From positions 3,100,001 to 3,164,000 of the forward strand of contig OZ241910.1 in assembly GCA_965203755.1 (NCBI GenBank): DNA of 64,000 nt, given 5' to 3'. The notes beneath the pieces were generated by a model. It worked only from the letters and a program-made list of their open reading frames with translations, did not search any database and was not told where the DNA came from. The stretch's first letter is position 1. Every line of letters starts with the position of its first letter. Positions 17,457-27,020 of this stretch are shown piece after piece. A program made the position numbers and the translations under genes. This DNA comes from UBA6055 sp965203755 (lineage in GTDB: Bacteria > Chloroflexota > Anaerolineae > Aggregatilineales > Phototrophicaceae).

Positions 17457-18554
17457 TCAAATCTGCTGCAATACATCCAGCAGGCGGTCAACCTGTTCGG
17501 GTGTGCCGGCGCTGATGCGAATATGATCGTCGAGACGCGGCTTATTGTAATAGCGGACGATGATGCCGGCGCGCGCCATGGCATCCCGGAAATCGGGCGC
17601 CGACATGCCGCGAACGCGATTCAGGACAAAGTTGGATTCACTTGGATAAGGCGACAGACAAGGCAGTTCGGCAAAAGCAGTTTCCATGCGCTGGCGCTGC
17701 GCCACCAACTGCCGTACCCGTTCCGATAGATAATCGACATCTTGAAGCGAGGCCTGGGCGGCGACATCGGCGGCAAGATTGAGGTTGTAGGGCTGTTTGA
17801 TCTTCCACAGCTGCGGCATAAGTTCAAGCGGGAAAATGCCGTAGCCCACCCGCAGTCCAGCCAGGCCAGCCCATTTGCTCATCGTCCGCAGCACAATTAA
17901 ATTCGGCGCATCGGCGACCTGGGCCGCCAGGCTGTCTTGGTTGGAAAACTCGATATAGGCTTCATCAACTACGATGGTGCATGGCAGCTTTAGCAAGCGC
18001 TGGATGCTGTCCAGGACGATAAAATCGCCGCTGGGATTGTTGGGCGAACAGAGAAAGACCAGCTTGGCATCATGCTCCAGCGCCGCGTTTTCGATAGCTG
18101 GGACATCAAGCGAAAAATCACTCTGACGCCAGACATCAATCACCCGGCCGTAATAAAGGGGGACATTAAAGCTGTACATCGCAAAGGTCGGCGGCGTATT
18201 GATGATGGCATCGCCAGGTTCAATAAAAAGCTGCAGGATAATCTCGATAAGCTCGTCGGCGCCGGCGCCGCATAAAATCTGCCGGGACGATACGCCGGTA
18301 TAATCTGCCAGCAGATCGCGCAGCTGCCCGGATTCGGGATCGGGGTAGATATTAATGTGGGCAAGGTTCGCCAGCGCCTCTTTCACGCGGGGGGAGGGGC
18401 CGAAGGGGTTTTCGTTAGCATCCAGCTTGATTAAATCTGCCGCGGCAATGCCAAGCCGTTTGGCAAAAACATCCAGGGAAGTTGTGGGAGTGTAGACATC
18501 CATCGCTTGAACATCGGCGCGAACCCGTACCTTGTTCGGCATCGCTTTGGTCAT
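17457..18554 (-). CDS. hisC: Histidinol-phosphate aminotransferase
   Basis: 365 residues, a class I/II fold PLP aminotransferase that converts imidazole acetol phosphate to histidinol phosphate. Landmarks are LDANENPFGPSP at the N-terminus, CGAGADELIEII, CSPNNPSGD, VVDEAYIEF and the PLP-lysine motif MSKWAGLAGLRVGYG. Its ATG overlaps the hisD stop by four bases (ATGA), so it is translationally coupled. The adjacent hisD and hisB confirm the assignment over tyrosine or phenylalanine aminotransferases of the same fold. Confidence 0.95.
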   Translation of the reverse strand: MTKAMPNKVRVRADVQAMDVYTPTTSLDVFAKRLGIAAADLIKLDANENPFGPSPRVKEALANLAHINIYPDPESGQLRDLLADYTGVSSRQILCGAGADELIEIILQLFIEPGDAIINTPPTFAMYSFNVPLYYGRVIDVWRQSDFSLDVPAIENAALEHDAKLVFLCSPNNPSGDFIVLDSIQRLLKLPCTIVVDEAYIEFSNQDSLAAQVADAPNLIVLRTMSKWAGLAGLRVGYGIFPLELMPQLWKIKQPYNLNLAADVAAQASLQDVDYLSERVRQLVAQRQRMETAFAELPCLSPYPSESNFVLNRVRGMSAPDFRDAMARAGIIVRYYNKPRLDDHIRISAGTPEQVDRLLDVLQQI

Positions 18555-19906
18555 TGGGATGTGTTCTCGCGTCTGAACTGCGCTGCCGCTGCATGAGCCG
18601 TCAGGGATTCGGCATTTGCCAGTATCTCGGCTGACTGACCGAGTTTAATCGTATTGGTTTTATCGAGACTGACCAAACTGGTGATTTTGACAAAATCAAG
18701 CGCATTCAAGGGCGACGCAAAGCGGGCAGTGCCCCCGGTGGGCATCACATGGCTGGGCCCGGCAACATAATCCCCCAACACCTCATAAGAATGCTCACCC
18801 AAAAAGACGCCGCCGGCATTACGCACCTGTCCAAGCCATGACCAGGGATCCGCAAGCAGCAGGCAAAGGTGTTCCGCCGCATACTCATTGGCTAGCTCAA
18901 AAGCCTGTTCCAGATTGGCGGTAATGACCGCGCCACTGCGATTTTGCATCGCCTGCCAGATGATGTCACGACGGTCAAGCCGGGCTGCCTGACGATAGAT
19001 TGCACTCTGAACCGCATCGGCGATTGCCCGACTGGGGGTCAGCAGGATCGCCGATGCCAGTGCATCATGCTCGGCCTGCGCCAGCAAGTCGGCAGCGGCG
19101 AGTGTGGGATTGGCGCTGTCATCAGCAATGACCACGGTTTCAGTGGGCCCAAGCAGTCCATCAATGCCGACATCACCATAGACCTGCTGTTTGGCGAGTG
19201 TCACAAATAAATTGCCGGCTCCCACAATCATCGCCACTCGGGCGATGCTTTCGGTACCGTAAGCCATGGCCGCGATTGCCTGGGCGCCGCCGACCCGATA
19301 CATCTTCTCGACGCCGGTAAGGGCCGCCGCCGCCAGAATCGCAGGATGAATATCGCCGGCGCCACTGCCTGGGGGTGTGCAAACAGCAACTTCCGGCACA
19401 CCCGCAACTTGCGCCGGGATCACACTCATAAGCAAGGAAGAGGGCAGGGGAGCCGTTCCGCCGGGTACATAAACGCCAACGGAATCCACTGGGCGAATCA
19501 GTTGGCCCAAGATGCCTTGTTTTTGGACATCCATCCAACTGGCGATGGTTTGTCTTTGATGGAAACTGCGGATACGTTCGGCAGCATGTTTGAGCGCGGC
19601 ATGCAAATCGGATGGGATTTTTGCCAGCGCCGCCTGTATTTCGTCCCTTGAGACAACCAGGCTCTCCAGGCTGATCTGGTCGATTTTCCGATTCCAATCC
19701 AAAATCGCTTGGTCGCCGCCGGCGCGCACGCTCTTGATAATGCGCCGAACGGCTTCATCCGGCATCAGCCGCTCGCCAAAGAGGCCGATGGAACGGTCAA
19801 TCACATCATCGGGCGCCTCATAATCGCGCAGGGAATGTCGTTTGAGAATGGTTTGACGGGCGGCTTCGATATCGGTGAATATGCGCCAGCAGGCTTGAGG
19901 ATTCAT
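18551..19906 (-). CDS. hisD: Histidinol dehydrogenase
   Basis: 451 residues, full length. It catalyses the last two NAD-dependent oxidations to histidine at a Zn2+ site. Seen: VDSVGVYVPGGTAPLPSS, the cofactor-binding VGGAQAIAAMAYGT, GPTETVVIADD, ADLLAQAEHD (zinc-ligand Gln and His) and GDYVAGPSHVMPTGG. The motif normally written IVGPGN is IVGAGN here, a conservative change. First gene of hisDCBN. hisG, hisI, hisA, hisF and hisH are not in this window. Confidence 0.95.
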   Translation of the reverse strand: MNPQACWRIFTDIEAARQTILKRHSLRDYEAPDDVIDRSIGLFGERLMPDEAVRRIIKSVRAGGDQAILDWNRKIDQISLESLVVSRDEIQAALAKIPSDLHAALKHAAERIRSFHQRQTIASWMDVQKQGILGQLIRPVDSVGVYVPGGTAPLPSSLLMSVIPAQVAGVPEVAVCTPPGSGAGDIHPAILAAAALTGVEKMYRVGGAQAIAAMAYGTESIARVAMIVGAGNLFVTLAKQQVYGDVGIDGLLGPTETVVIADDSANPTLAAADLLAQAEHDALASAILLTPSRAIADAVQSAIYRQAARLDRRDIIWQAMQNRSGAVITANLEQAFELANEYAAEHLCLLLADPWSWLGQVRNAGGVFLGEHSYEVLGDYVAGPSHVMPTGGTARFASPLNALDFVKITSLVSLDKTNTIKLGQSAEILANAESLTAHAAAAQFRRENTSQ

Positions 19907-19942
19907 TCAAATGCCTTCTGTTCAGTTCCTTTACCCAATGTC

Positions 19943-19970
19943 ATTGTAACGGTTTGGCTGTCATTCTCAA
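19943..19970 (-). promoter_or_regulatory. Candidate promoter of hisDCBN operon
   Basis: Reading the minus strand: TTGAGA at 19970-19965, 16-base spacer, TACAAT at 19948-19943, about 37 bases before the hisD start. It lies in the 124-base gap after galK, so the his operon can be expressed separately. No T-box or His-leader peptide was seen. Confidence 0.45.
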
Positions 19971-20030
19971 CGGCTAAAGCCAAGTCGCCTCGCTCTCGTC
20001 TGAATCTGCGATGGTCTTGACCGGCTGTCA

Positions 20031-21176
20031 TCAGGGATAGACTGTCTCGGCGCCCTTGCTCGCCCGGGTGATATAGATGGTCGGCGTGTGTTTGGCGGCG
20101 GCGGTATAACTGGTCCGAACATTGTCCACAAAAGCGGCGGCGCTGTCGGCTTTGACCAGCGCAACCGCACAGCCGCCAAAACCCGCTCCCGTCATCCGAG
20201 CGCCGTAACAGGCAGCTTCGGCATTGGCACACTCAACGATGATATCAAGGGCTTCGCTGGAAACTTCAAAGTCATCGCGCAGGCTGATATGGCTCTCGAT
20301 CATCAGCTGACCCAGCCGGGCGGCATTGCCTGCGTTCATGGCATCACGCGCCCGCAGCGTGCGGTCATTTTCATGCACGACATGGCGGGCCCGTTTGCGA
20401 ATCAGCGGGGCAAGCTCTGCCGCCTGTTGGTTAAAGGCGGCGACATCAACATCGCGCAAGGCTTGAACGCCAAAACATCGCGCCGCGGCTTTGCATTGTT
20501 CGCGCCGCTCGTTATATTTGGAGTCCACCAGTCCGCGGCGGGTGCCCGTATCCAGGATGATGACCACAGTCTCCGGCGGCAGCGGCGCAGACCATGCCTT
20601 CAGGCTGCGGCAGTCAATCAGCAGCGCGCGATTCTCGATGCCCGCCGCCGAAATCATCTGATCCATGATGCCAGTGTTGATTCCGAGCCAGTTGTTTTCG
20701 GCATTCATGCCCACCTTTGCCATGGCGGCGGCGTCCCATTCGAAATCGGAAACGGAATAAAAAGCGCGTGCTGTGACCAGTTCCAGTGCGGCGGAGGAAG
20801 ATAATCCGGAACCAATCGGAACATCCCCGCTAACAACGCCTTCCCAGCCCGTTAGCGCGCAGCCGCTTTCTTGCAATGCCCAGGCGATTCCAATGAGATA
20901 ATCAATCCAATCTGTTTCCATCGAGCGCGGCAGTTTATCGAGCGGGAACTCGCGGCGATCATCCAAATCTGCCGAAATCGCAAACACCCGCTTGTCTGCG
21001 CGTGGACGCAGGGCAATCCAGGCGGCGCGGTCAATCGCCATTGGCAAAACGAAGCCATCATTATAGTCGGTATGTTCGCCAATCAGATTAACGCGACCTG
21101 GCGAACGTACAACATAACTTGGATTTTCACCGAATTCTTCATAAAAACGTTGCTTTACAAAATCTTGTAATGGCAT
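20031..21176 (-). CDS. galK: Galactokinase
   Basis: 381 residues, normal length. A GHMP kinase that makes galactose 1-phosphate from galactose and ATP in the Leloir pathway. The galactokinase signature GRVNLIGEHTDYNDG is at residues 27-41, the ATP-binding PIGSGLSSSAALE at 120-132, and the C-terminal MTGAGFGGCAVALV motif is present. ATG 21176 has AGGA six bases upstream; the longer frame to 21281 is not needed. galT and galE are not in the window. It lies upstream of hisD on the same strand, with 124 bases between. Confidence 0.93.
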   Translation of the reverse strand: MPLQDFVKQRFYEEFGENPSYVVRSPGRVNLIGEHTDYNDGFVLPMAIDRAAWIALRPRADKRVFAISADLDDRREFPLDKLPRSMETDWIDYLIGIAWALQESGCALTGWEGVVSGDVPIGSGLSSSAALELVTARAFYSVSDFEWDAAAMAKVGMNAENNWLGINTGIMDQMISAAGIENRALLIDCRSLKAWSAPLPPETVVIILDTGTRRGLVDSKYNERREQCKAAARCFGVQALRDVDVAAFNQQAAELAPLIRKRARHVVHENDRTLRARDAMNAGNAARLGQLMIESHISLRDDFEVSSEALDIIVECANAEAACYGARMTGAGFGGCAVALVKADSAAAFVDNVRTSYTAAAKHTPTIYITRASKGAETVYP

Positions 21177-21290
21177 GATTTGTCCTGCGGCCGACAGTCG
21201 ATCAGCATCCTTATTATAGCTTATCTTGAGCTTGGTCGGGTAATGCGAGTAGCCGATTAATGCGATTGCTCTGCCGAACACACCAAAACA

Positions 21291-21319
21291 TTGAAAAAAT
21301 CCTCAACTGCGGACATAAT
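21291..21319 (+). promoter_or_regulatory. Candidate promoter of molybdenum hydroxylase gene
   Basis: TTGAAA at 21291-21296 and CATAAT at 21314-21319 with a 17-base spacer, about 100 bases before ATG 21420, in the divergent gap with galK. Confidence 0.45.
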
Positions 21320-21419
21320 AGAAGCAAGCAGTCACAGGTCGTGAAATTACGGCGTTAGGGTGAACCTATCGAAAAGCGCCTCGTGGGCTGACCGAATAAA
21401 TGACAGGAGGCTCTGTACA

Positions 21420-24068
21420 ATGATTCAATTTACACTTAATGGGCAAATGATGAAGTATGGCGGCGACACCAATCTGCCTTTATTGACTTATCTGCGCGAG
21501 GAGCAGGGGATTATATCACCTAAAGATGGCTGTGCGCCGCAGGCCGCCTGTGGCTGCTGTGTGGTGCAGGTCGATGACAAAGCTGTCCTTTCCTGCGTGA
21601 CCAAAATGGAGAAGGTCGCCGGCAAATCGGTTATGACTACCGAAGGGCTGGGTGAGTATCGGCAGAATGTATTTGCCAATGCCTTTGTGAAAGAAGGGGG
21701 CGTGCAGTGTGGTTTTTGCATTCCGGGGATTGTCATGCAGGCGAACAGCCTCGTCCATCGCAATCCGAATCCCTCGCGTGCCGACATTGAGAAGTCGCTC
21801 ACACCGCATCTGTGCCGCTGTACCGGCTATAAAAAAATCGTGACCGCGATTCAAAGCGCAGCCGAAGCCATCCGTAACGAAGAGGAAGTCTGCCTGCCTG
21901 AACATGACGGCCGGGTGGGGTCGCGGGTGCCTAAATATCAGGCGCAGGACCTTGTCTTGGGACAGCACCGCTATGTTGATGACATCCGTATTGACGGCAT
22001 GCGAATCGGCGCGCTCAAATTCAGCGATTACCCGCGCGCCATCATCAAGTCCATGGATCTAAGCGCTGCTGAAAATCTGGCCGGTGTTCTGCGAATTTTC
22101 ACCGCCGCCGATGTGCCCGGCGACCGACATATTGGGCTGATTCGTCAGGATTGGCCGCTGATGATTGGCGTTGGCGAAACCAGCCGTTATGTTGGAGATG
22201 TGCTGGCTTGCGTCGTTGCCGAAAGTGATGTCATCGCCCGACAAGCTGTTAGCCTGATCGATGTCGAATATGAGGCGCTGGAGCCGGTCACCGATATGCA
22301 CGCGGCGATGCAGGCGGAAAGCCCTTCGATACATGAGGGCGGCAATATCCTGTCGAAGTCGATTACTCGCCGCGGCGATATTGACCGCGCCATGGTCGAA
22401 GCCAAATACACGGCGCACGGCATCTTTGAGACCCAGATGATTGAACACGGCTTTATGGAGCCGGAAGCCTGCATTGCCTATCCCAAAGCAGATGGAGTCG
22501 AGGTTTTGTCGCAGGGGCAAGGTGTCTTTGAAGACCGCAAGCAGATTGCCAAACTGCTGGACCTGCCAGAAGCCGCTGTCCATGTAATTTTGGTGCCGAA
22601 CGGCGGTGGATTTGGCGGCAAGGAAGATCTGTCGGTGCAGGGTCATGCCGCCCTGGCTGCCTGGCTGATGGGCGAAGCAGTCAAAGTCCGCCTTACCCGC
22701 GACGAATCAATTCTGATGCACCCTAAACGGCATCCGATTTGGATGGAATACACGATTGGCTGCGATGAAAATGGCAAGTTGAGCTTTTGCAAGGGGCGCT
22801 TTGTGGGCGATACCGGCGCTTATGCCTCGGTGGGCATGAAAGTGCTGGAACGTTCAGCCGGGCATGCGACCGGCGCTTATACCTTCCCGGTAACCGATAT
22901 TGAAAGCACGGCAGTCTATACCAACAATCTGCCCTGCGGAGCGATGCGCGGCTTTGGCGTCAACCAGACTGCCTTCGCGCTGGAAAGCTGCATCGACGAC
23001 CTGTGCGAGCAGGGAGGCTTTGACCGATGGCAATTCCGCTATGACAATGCTCTCGATGATGGCGACATGACCTCCACCGGGCAGGTTATCGAAGCCGGCG
23101 CCGGCGCCAAGGCAACATTGGAAGCGGTCAAGGAAGAATTTCAGGCTGCCCGCTTTGCCGGCATTGCCTGCGGCATCAAAAACACCGGCATCGGCAATGG
23201 CATGCCCGATTCATCACAGGTCACAATAAGCATTGAGGCTGGCGGGCGGGTGATACTCGATCATGGCTGGACGGAAATGGGGCAAGGTGTGCATACAGTA
23301 GCTTTGCAGACTTTGGTGACCGAGGCTGGCATTGACCCTGGCTGTGTCGAAATACGGGTCGAAACGGGTTCGGAGATGGTTACCGGCATGACCACCGCCT
23401 CAAGAGCGACATCGCTGATTGGCAGAGCGATCATGGACGCCTGCCAAAAGCTGAAAGCCGATCTGCAAAGCCACTCCTTGGAGGACCTGGCCGGCAAGCG
23501 GTATGTCGGTGAATTCACTGTCGATTGGACAACCAAGCCGCCGCAGACGCAAGACATCATGCTTGGTCAGGATGATGGCAGCCACAAAATCTACACCCAT
23601 TATTCTTACAGTTATGCTACGCAGGTGGTGATTTTGGATGAGGATGGTCAGGTCAAGAAGGTCATCGCTGCCCATGATGCCGGCAAAATTTTTAATCCGA
23701 CCCTGTTTGAAGGACAGCTGGAAGGCTCAATCCACATGGGCTTGGGTTATGCAATCAGCGAAGACCTGCCCTTGCAGGACGGACGTCCGAAAAGCACGAT
23801 GCTGCGGCAGTGTGGCATCCTGCGGGCCAAGGATATGCCTGAAATGGAGGTCATCGGTGTTGAGGTTCCCGACCCCTATGGACCTTATGGCGCCAAGGGA
23901 GTTGGCGAAATCGGGCTGGTGCCGACGGCGGGCGCGGTCGCCAATGCGCTCTATCAGTTTGACGGGGTTCGCCGGCGCAAGCTGCCGATGCGCCTGCCGC
24001 GGGTGCGTCCAAGACGCCGACCGCGGCCAAGGAGAAGCAATGGCAAGAATGGCTCAACCTCATCCTGA
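21420..24068 (+). CDS. Selenium-dependent-type xanthine dehydrogenase (fused [2Fe-2S] and molybdopterin domains)
   Basis: 882 residues from ATG 21420, which follows AGGAGG. Residues 1-160 form a two-cluster ferredoxin unit: a first cluster with Cys38, Cys44, Cys47 and Cys59, a second with QCGFCIPG and PHLCRCTGY. The rest is the molybdopterin part: NGGGFGGKED, GAMRGFGVNQTAFALES, WTEMGQGVHTVALQ and the catalytic Glu in GAKGVGEIGL. The FAD subunit is missing, and the Fe-S domain is fused directly to the Mo domain. That architecture matches the selenium-dependent XDH family (TIGR03311 type). It probably oxidises purines. After GVRRRKLPM the C-terminus becomes an unusual Arg/Pro-rich tail, while another frame looks protein-like, so a frameshift near 23990 is suspected. 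Confidence 0.85.
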   Translation: MIQFTLNGQMMKYGGDTNLPLLTYLREEQGIISPKDGCAPQAACGCCVVQVDDKAVLSCVTKMEKVAGKSVMTTEGLGEYRQNVFANAFVKEGGVQCGFCIPGIVMQANSLVHRNPNPSRADIEKSLTPHLCRCTGYKKIVTAIQSAAEAIRNEEEVCLPEHDGRVGSRVPKYQAQDLVLGQHRYVDDIRIDGMRIGALKFSDYPRAIIKSMDLSAAENLAGVLRIFTAADVPGDRHIGLIRQDWPLMIGVGETSRYVGDVLACVVAESDVIARQAVSLIDVEYEALEPVTDMHAAMQAESPSIHEGGNILSKSITRRGDIDRAMVEAKYTAHGIFETQMIEHGFMEPEACIAYPKADGVEVLSQGQGVFEDRKQIAKLLDLPEAAVHVILVPNGGGFGGKEDLSVQGHAALAAWLMGEAVKVRLTRDESILMHPKRHPIWMEYTIGCDENGKLSFCKGRFVGDTGAYASVGMKVLERSAGHATGAYTFPVTDIESTAVYTNNLPCGAMRGFGVNQTAFALESCIDDLCEQGGFDRWQFRYDNALDDGDMTSTGQVIEAGAGAKATLEAVKEEFQAARFAGIACGIKNTGIGNGMPDSSQVTISIEAGGRVILDHGWTEMGQGVHTVALQTLVTEAGIDPGCVEIRVETGSEMVTGMTTASRATSLIGRAIMDACQKLKADLQSHSLEDLAGKRYVGEFTVDWTTKPPQTQDIMLGQDDGSHKIYTHYSYSYATQVVILDEDGQVKKVIAAHDAGKIFNPTLFEGQLEGSIHMGLGYAISEDLPLQDGRPKSTMLRQCGILRAKDMPEMEVIGVEVPDPYGPYGAKGVGEIGLVPTAGAVANALYQFDGVRRRKLPMRLPRVRPRRRPRPRRSNGKNGSTSS

Positions 24069-24086
24069 ACTCGGGAACGGTGAAAG

Positions 24087-25619
24087 ATGTTCCTGGACAG
24101 CTTGAGAAAGCATTGCCGCAATCAGCCGCAGAAACTGGCGATTGAATTCGTCAGCGATGCGGGCAGGCAGCAAGTCAGCTATGCCCAGCTTGAGGGACGG
24201 GTCAATCGCACGGCGCACTATCTGCGGTCGCTAGGTGTCCAAAGCGGCGACCGCGTGGCGGTGCAGCTGCCCAAATGCCTGCCCTTTGTGTATATTCATT
24301 TGGCAGCGGCGCAGATCGGTGCGATTTTCCTGCCCTTGAATCCGGCTTATCCGCTGACCGAACTCCACTATTTCCTGACGGATTCATCGGCGTCGGTTTT
24401 CATCGCCGACTGCAAAAACAAGACTAAAATCAAAACGAACCTGTCAGATTTGCCGTCTCTGGAGCGTCTGGTCTTTATCCATCCACAAGCCAGTTGGGAA
24501 GCCGCAATAGCCGAGTTTTCTCCTGGCTGGAATGATGACTTGCTGGCCGCATACGGCGTCCCGACTGACGGCGATCAAATCGCCATGCTGTTATACACCA
24601 GTGGGACAACCAGCCGACCCAAAGCAGCGCAAATCACACATGGCAACCTGCATGCCAATATCGCATCCCTGCACGCGGCCTGGGACTGGCAAAACGATGA
24701 TGTCCTGCTGCATGTCCTGCCGATTTTTCATGTCCATGGTCTGGTGGTTGCACTGCATGGCGCCCTTCATGCTGGTGCGACGGCTGTCATGCTCGCCAAA
24801 TTTGAGGCGGGCAAAGTCTTGAGCCGGCTGCAATCCAGACGTTTCACCGTTTTCATGGCCGTGCCGACCATTCACCGCCGCTTGTATAATGAAGCCAAGG
24901 GACAAGCTATTGACCTCAGCCACATGCGCCTGATGACATCCGGATCCGACCGCTTGCCTGATGATATCTTCTTTGGCTATCAAGCGACTTTTAACGTAAC
25001 CTTGCTGGAACGTTATGGCATGACAGAAACCGGCATGAACCTGTCAAACCCGCTGAATGGCGAGCGGCGGGTTGGCTCGGTGGGCTTGCCTTTGCCCGGC
25101 GTCTCGGCGCGGGTTGTCGATCCTGGAAGCGGCCTGCCGTTGCCCGATGGCGAAGTGGGCGAGGTGCAGGTTAAGGGAGCGCATGTTTGCAAGGGCTATT
25201 GGCGGCAGGCAGAGAAAACGGCGGCGGCTTTTACTGATGATGGCTGGCTGCGGACGGGCGATTTGGGTTTGCGCGAGGCTGACGGTTATTATACGCTCAA
25301 GGGTCGGCTCAAAGACCTTATCATCACCGGCGGATTGAATGTGTATCCGCCGGAGGTGGAGCGGGCGCTGCTGGAGCATAAGGCGGTGGCCGCCTGTGCC
25401 GTGATAGGCTGTCCAGATGAAGAATGGGGCGAGCAAGTTATCGCGGTCGTTGTCCCCAAGCCGAAACATACAGCCGAAAGCGCCGCGCTGCTAGACTTCT
25501 GCTGCCAGCATCTTGCGCCCTACAAGGCGCCAAGGCGCATCGTGCTTGCAGCTGAACTGCCGCGCAATGCACTGGGCAAAGTCCAAAAGGCAAAGCTGCG
25601 CCAAAAGCTCTGCAATTAA
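24087..25619 (+). CDS. AMP-dependent acyl-CoA synthetase, malonyl-CoA synthetase (MatB)-like
   Basis: 510 residues of the ANL superfamily, which activates a carboxylate as acyl-AMP and then the CoA thioester. The P-loop-like LLYTSGTTSRPKAA, the motif YGMTETGMNLSNP, GDLGLREADGYY, LKDLIITGGLNVYPPEVE and the C-terminal catalytic lysine region PRNALGKVQKAKL are all present. The stretch from YGMTET to SVGLPLPGV strongly recalls MatB malonyl/methylmalonyl-CoA synthetases. It begins 19 bases after the XDH stop as annotated, with a weak ribosome site, and would overlap the alternative XDH reading frame. Its role beside a purine hydroxylase is unclear. Confidence 0.85.
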   Translation: MFLDSLRKHCRNQPQKLAIEFVSDAGRQQVSYAQLEGRVNRTAHYLRSLGVQSGDRVAVQLPKCLPFVYIHLAAAQIGAIFLPLNPAYPLTELHYFLTDSSASVFIADCKNKTKIKTNLSDLPSLERLVFIHPQASWEAAIAEFSPGWNDDLLAAYGVPTDGDQIAMLLYTSGTTSRPKAAQITHGNLHANIASLHAAWDWQNDDVLLHVLPIFHVHGLVVALHGALHAGATAVMLAKFEAGKVLSRLQSRRFTVFMAVPTIHRRLYNEAKGQAIDLSHMRLMTSGSDRLPDDIFFGYQATFNVTLLERYGMTETGMNLSNPLNGERRVGSVGLPLPGVSARVVDPGSGLPLPDGEVGEVQVKGAHVCKGYWRQAEKTAAAFTDDGWLRTGDLGLREADGYYTLKGRLKDLIITGGLNVYPPEVERALLEHKAVAACAVIGCPDEEWGEQVIAVVVPKPKHTAESAALLDFCCQHLAPYKAPRRIVLAAELPRNALGKVQKAKLRQKLCN

Positions 25620-25799
25620 GCTAGCAAGCGGATGCCAGCCCTTCTCCAAGATTCCGATTTTGTGGGTTCGATTCTAAGGGCTGCTGCAATTTGTATAAAT
25701 GAATAATTCAGGGCATACTAGGCGCGTCCGATTGTGAACGATGGGCTTCATGGTTATGGATATATTTGATGCGCCGGCTTGGGCTGGAAGAAAGCTGCC

Positions 25800-27020
25800 G
25801 TGAGAAGTTCCCGAGTCTTCTCAAAATGGGAACTGGTCACGCGCTTCAAACGGCTGATTGATTTTTCGCCGGTTATTATTGCGCTGCTACTGGCTTTGGT
25901 TGTCGCTTCGATACTGCTCATCGCGCTTAGAGCCAATCCGCTGGATGCCTATGCCGCTATGCTTGAAGGCGCAATGGGTACTGAAAACGCCACGGCCGAA
26001 ACCTTGGTCAAGGCGACGCCGATTTTGTTTGTCGCTATCGGCATTGCGATTGCCTTTCGCGGTGGCATGATTAATATCGGCGGCGAAGGACAGATGATTG
26101 CCGGCGCCTTGGCCGGCACAGCCGTTGCGCTGGTCCTGGGTGAGATGCGCGTGCCGCCGGAACTTGCCAAAGCGCCCGGCGCTTTCGATCTGGTCATTGT
26201 CAGTTTGTCGCTGCTGGGTGGATTTTTGGCCGGCGCTTTATATGGCGGCTTGGCTGGATTCCTCAAAGCCTATTTTGATGTCAATGAAATTCTTAGCACC
26301 ATCATGCTTAATCAAATTGCGGTGCAAATGATGAATTATCTCCTCAATGGCATCTTGCTTGATCCGGCAGCTGCCGGCGTGAATAATATCCCTAAAACCG
26401 CCCGCCTGGTCACCGCAGCGCAACTCCCGCGTTTATCGCTGCCTATCGGCGATCCGGCTCTCTTTGCCCGTACTCGGCTGCACTGGGGGCTGATTATCGC
26501 AATGGCGCTGGCAGCGGTCATCTTCATCTTTCTTTGGCGCACTTCACTGGGTTATCGGATACGAGCAGTGGGTGAAAATCAACGCGCCGCCAGCTATGCC
26601 GGCATCAATGTTAAAAGGCAGATGATGTTTTCGATGTTTCTCGCTGGCGGGTTTGCCGGCTTGGCTGGAGTGGTGCAGGTATTGGGCTTGCAGTATCGTT
26701 TGCAAACAGACGGATCGCCGGCCGGATTTACCGGTGGCGCCGGCTTTAATGGCATTGTGGCGGCGCTGTTTGGCGGCCTTAACCCGATTGGCGCTATTCC
26801 TGCTTCCGCCTTCTTTGGCGGATTGCTCGTCGGCGCCCAAAAGATGCAGCGCGAAGTTGGCGTGCCGGCCTCCCTGATTACCGCCGTCAACGGTTTGATC
26901 GTTGTCTTTGTGGTCAGCAGTGAGATTTTTATCCGACAGCGGGCAAAACAGCGAGTCAGCCTGCAAGAACGGGACAATTTTAACCAGGGCGACAAGACCG
27001 ACATAGAGGAGAATGGCTGA
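25800..27020 (+). CDS. Nucleoside-type ABC transporter permease (NupP/YufP-like)
   Basis: 406 residues if GTG 25800 is used. GGAAG lies nine bases upstream of it, while the alternative TTG 25779 has none. About nine to ten membrane segments, with the BPD_transp_2 family pattern: FRGGMINIGGEGQMIAGAL, DVNEILSTIMLNQIA, RAVGENQRAASYAGI and GFNGIVAALFGGLNPIGA. This branch serves with BMP-type binding proteins in purine nucleoside uptake. The stop overlaps the next permease start by one base (TGATG). Confidence 0.88.
   Translation: MRSSRVFSKWELVTRFKRLIDFSPVIIALLLALVVASILLIALRANPLDAYAAMLEGAMGTENATAETLVKATPILFVAIGIAIAFRGGMINIGGEGQMIAGALAGTAVALVLGEMRVPPELAKAPGAFDLVIVSLSLLGGFLAGALYGGLAGFLKAYFDVNEILSTIMLNQIAVQMMNYLLNGILLDPAAAGVNNIPKTARLVTAAQLPRLSLPIGDPALFARTRLHWGLIIAMALAAVIFIFLWRTSLGYRIRAVGENQRAASYAGINVKRQMMFSMFLAGGFAGLAGVVQVLGLQYRLQTDGSPAGFTGGAGFNGIVAALFGGLNPIGAIPASAFFGGLLVGAQKMQREVGVPASLITAVNGLIVVFVVSSEIFIRQRAKQRVSLQERDNFNQGDKTDIEENG

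Noticed and set aside
19903..20232. Small minus-strand frames between galK and hisD
   Set aside because: They overlap the galK 3' end in another frame and have no start signal; the gap is better explained by the his promoter.
23638..24105. Plus-strand frame overlapping the molybdenum hydroxylase end
   Set aside because: The translation is Cys/Arg-rich nonsense in its first part; it is only the third reading frame of the XDH gene.
25655..25690. T-arm-like sequence GGGTTCGATTC, possible tRNA
   Set aside because: The flanking bases do not form the five-pair T-stem, and no acceptor or anticodon arm is found around it.
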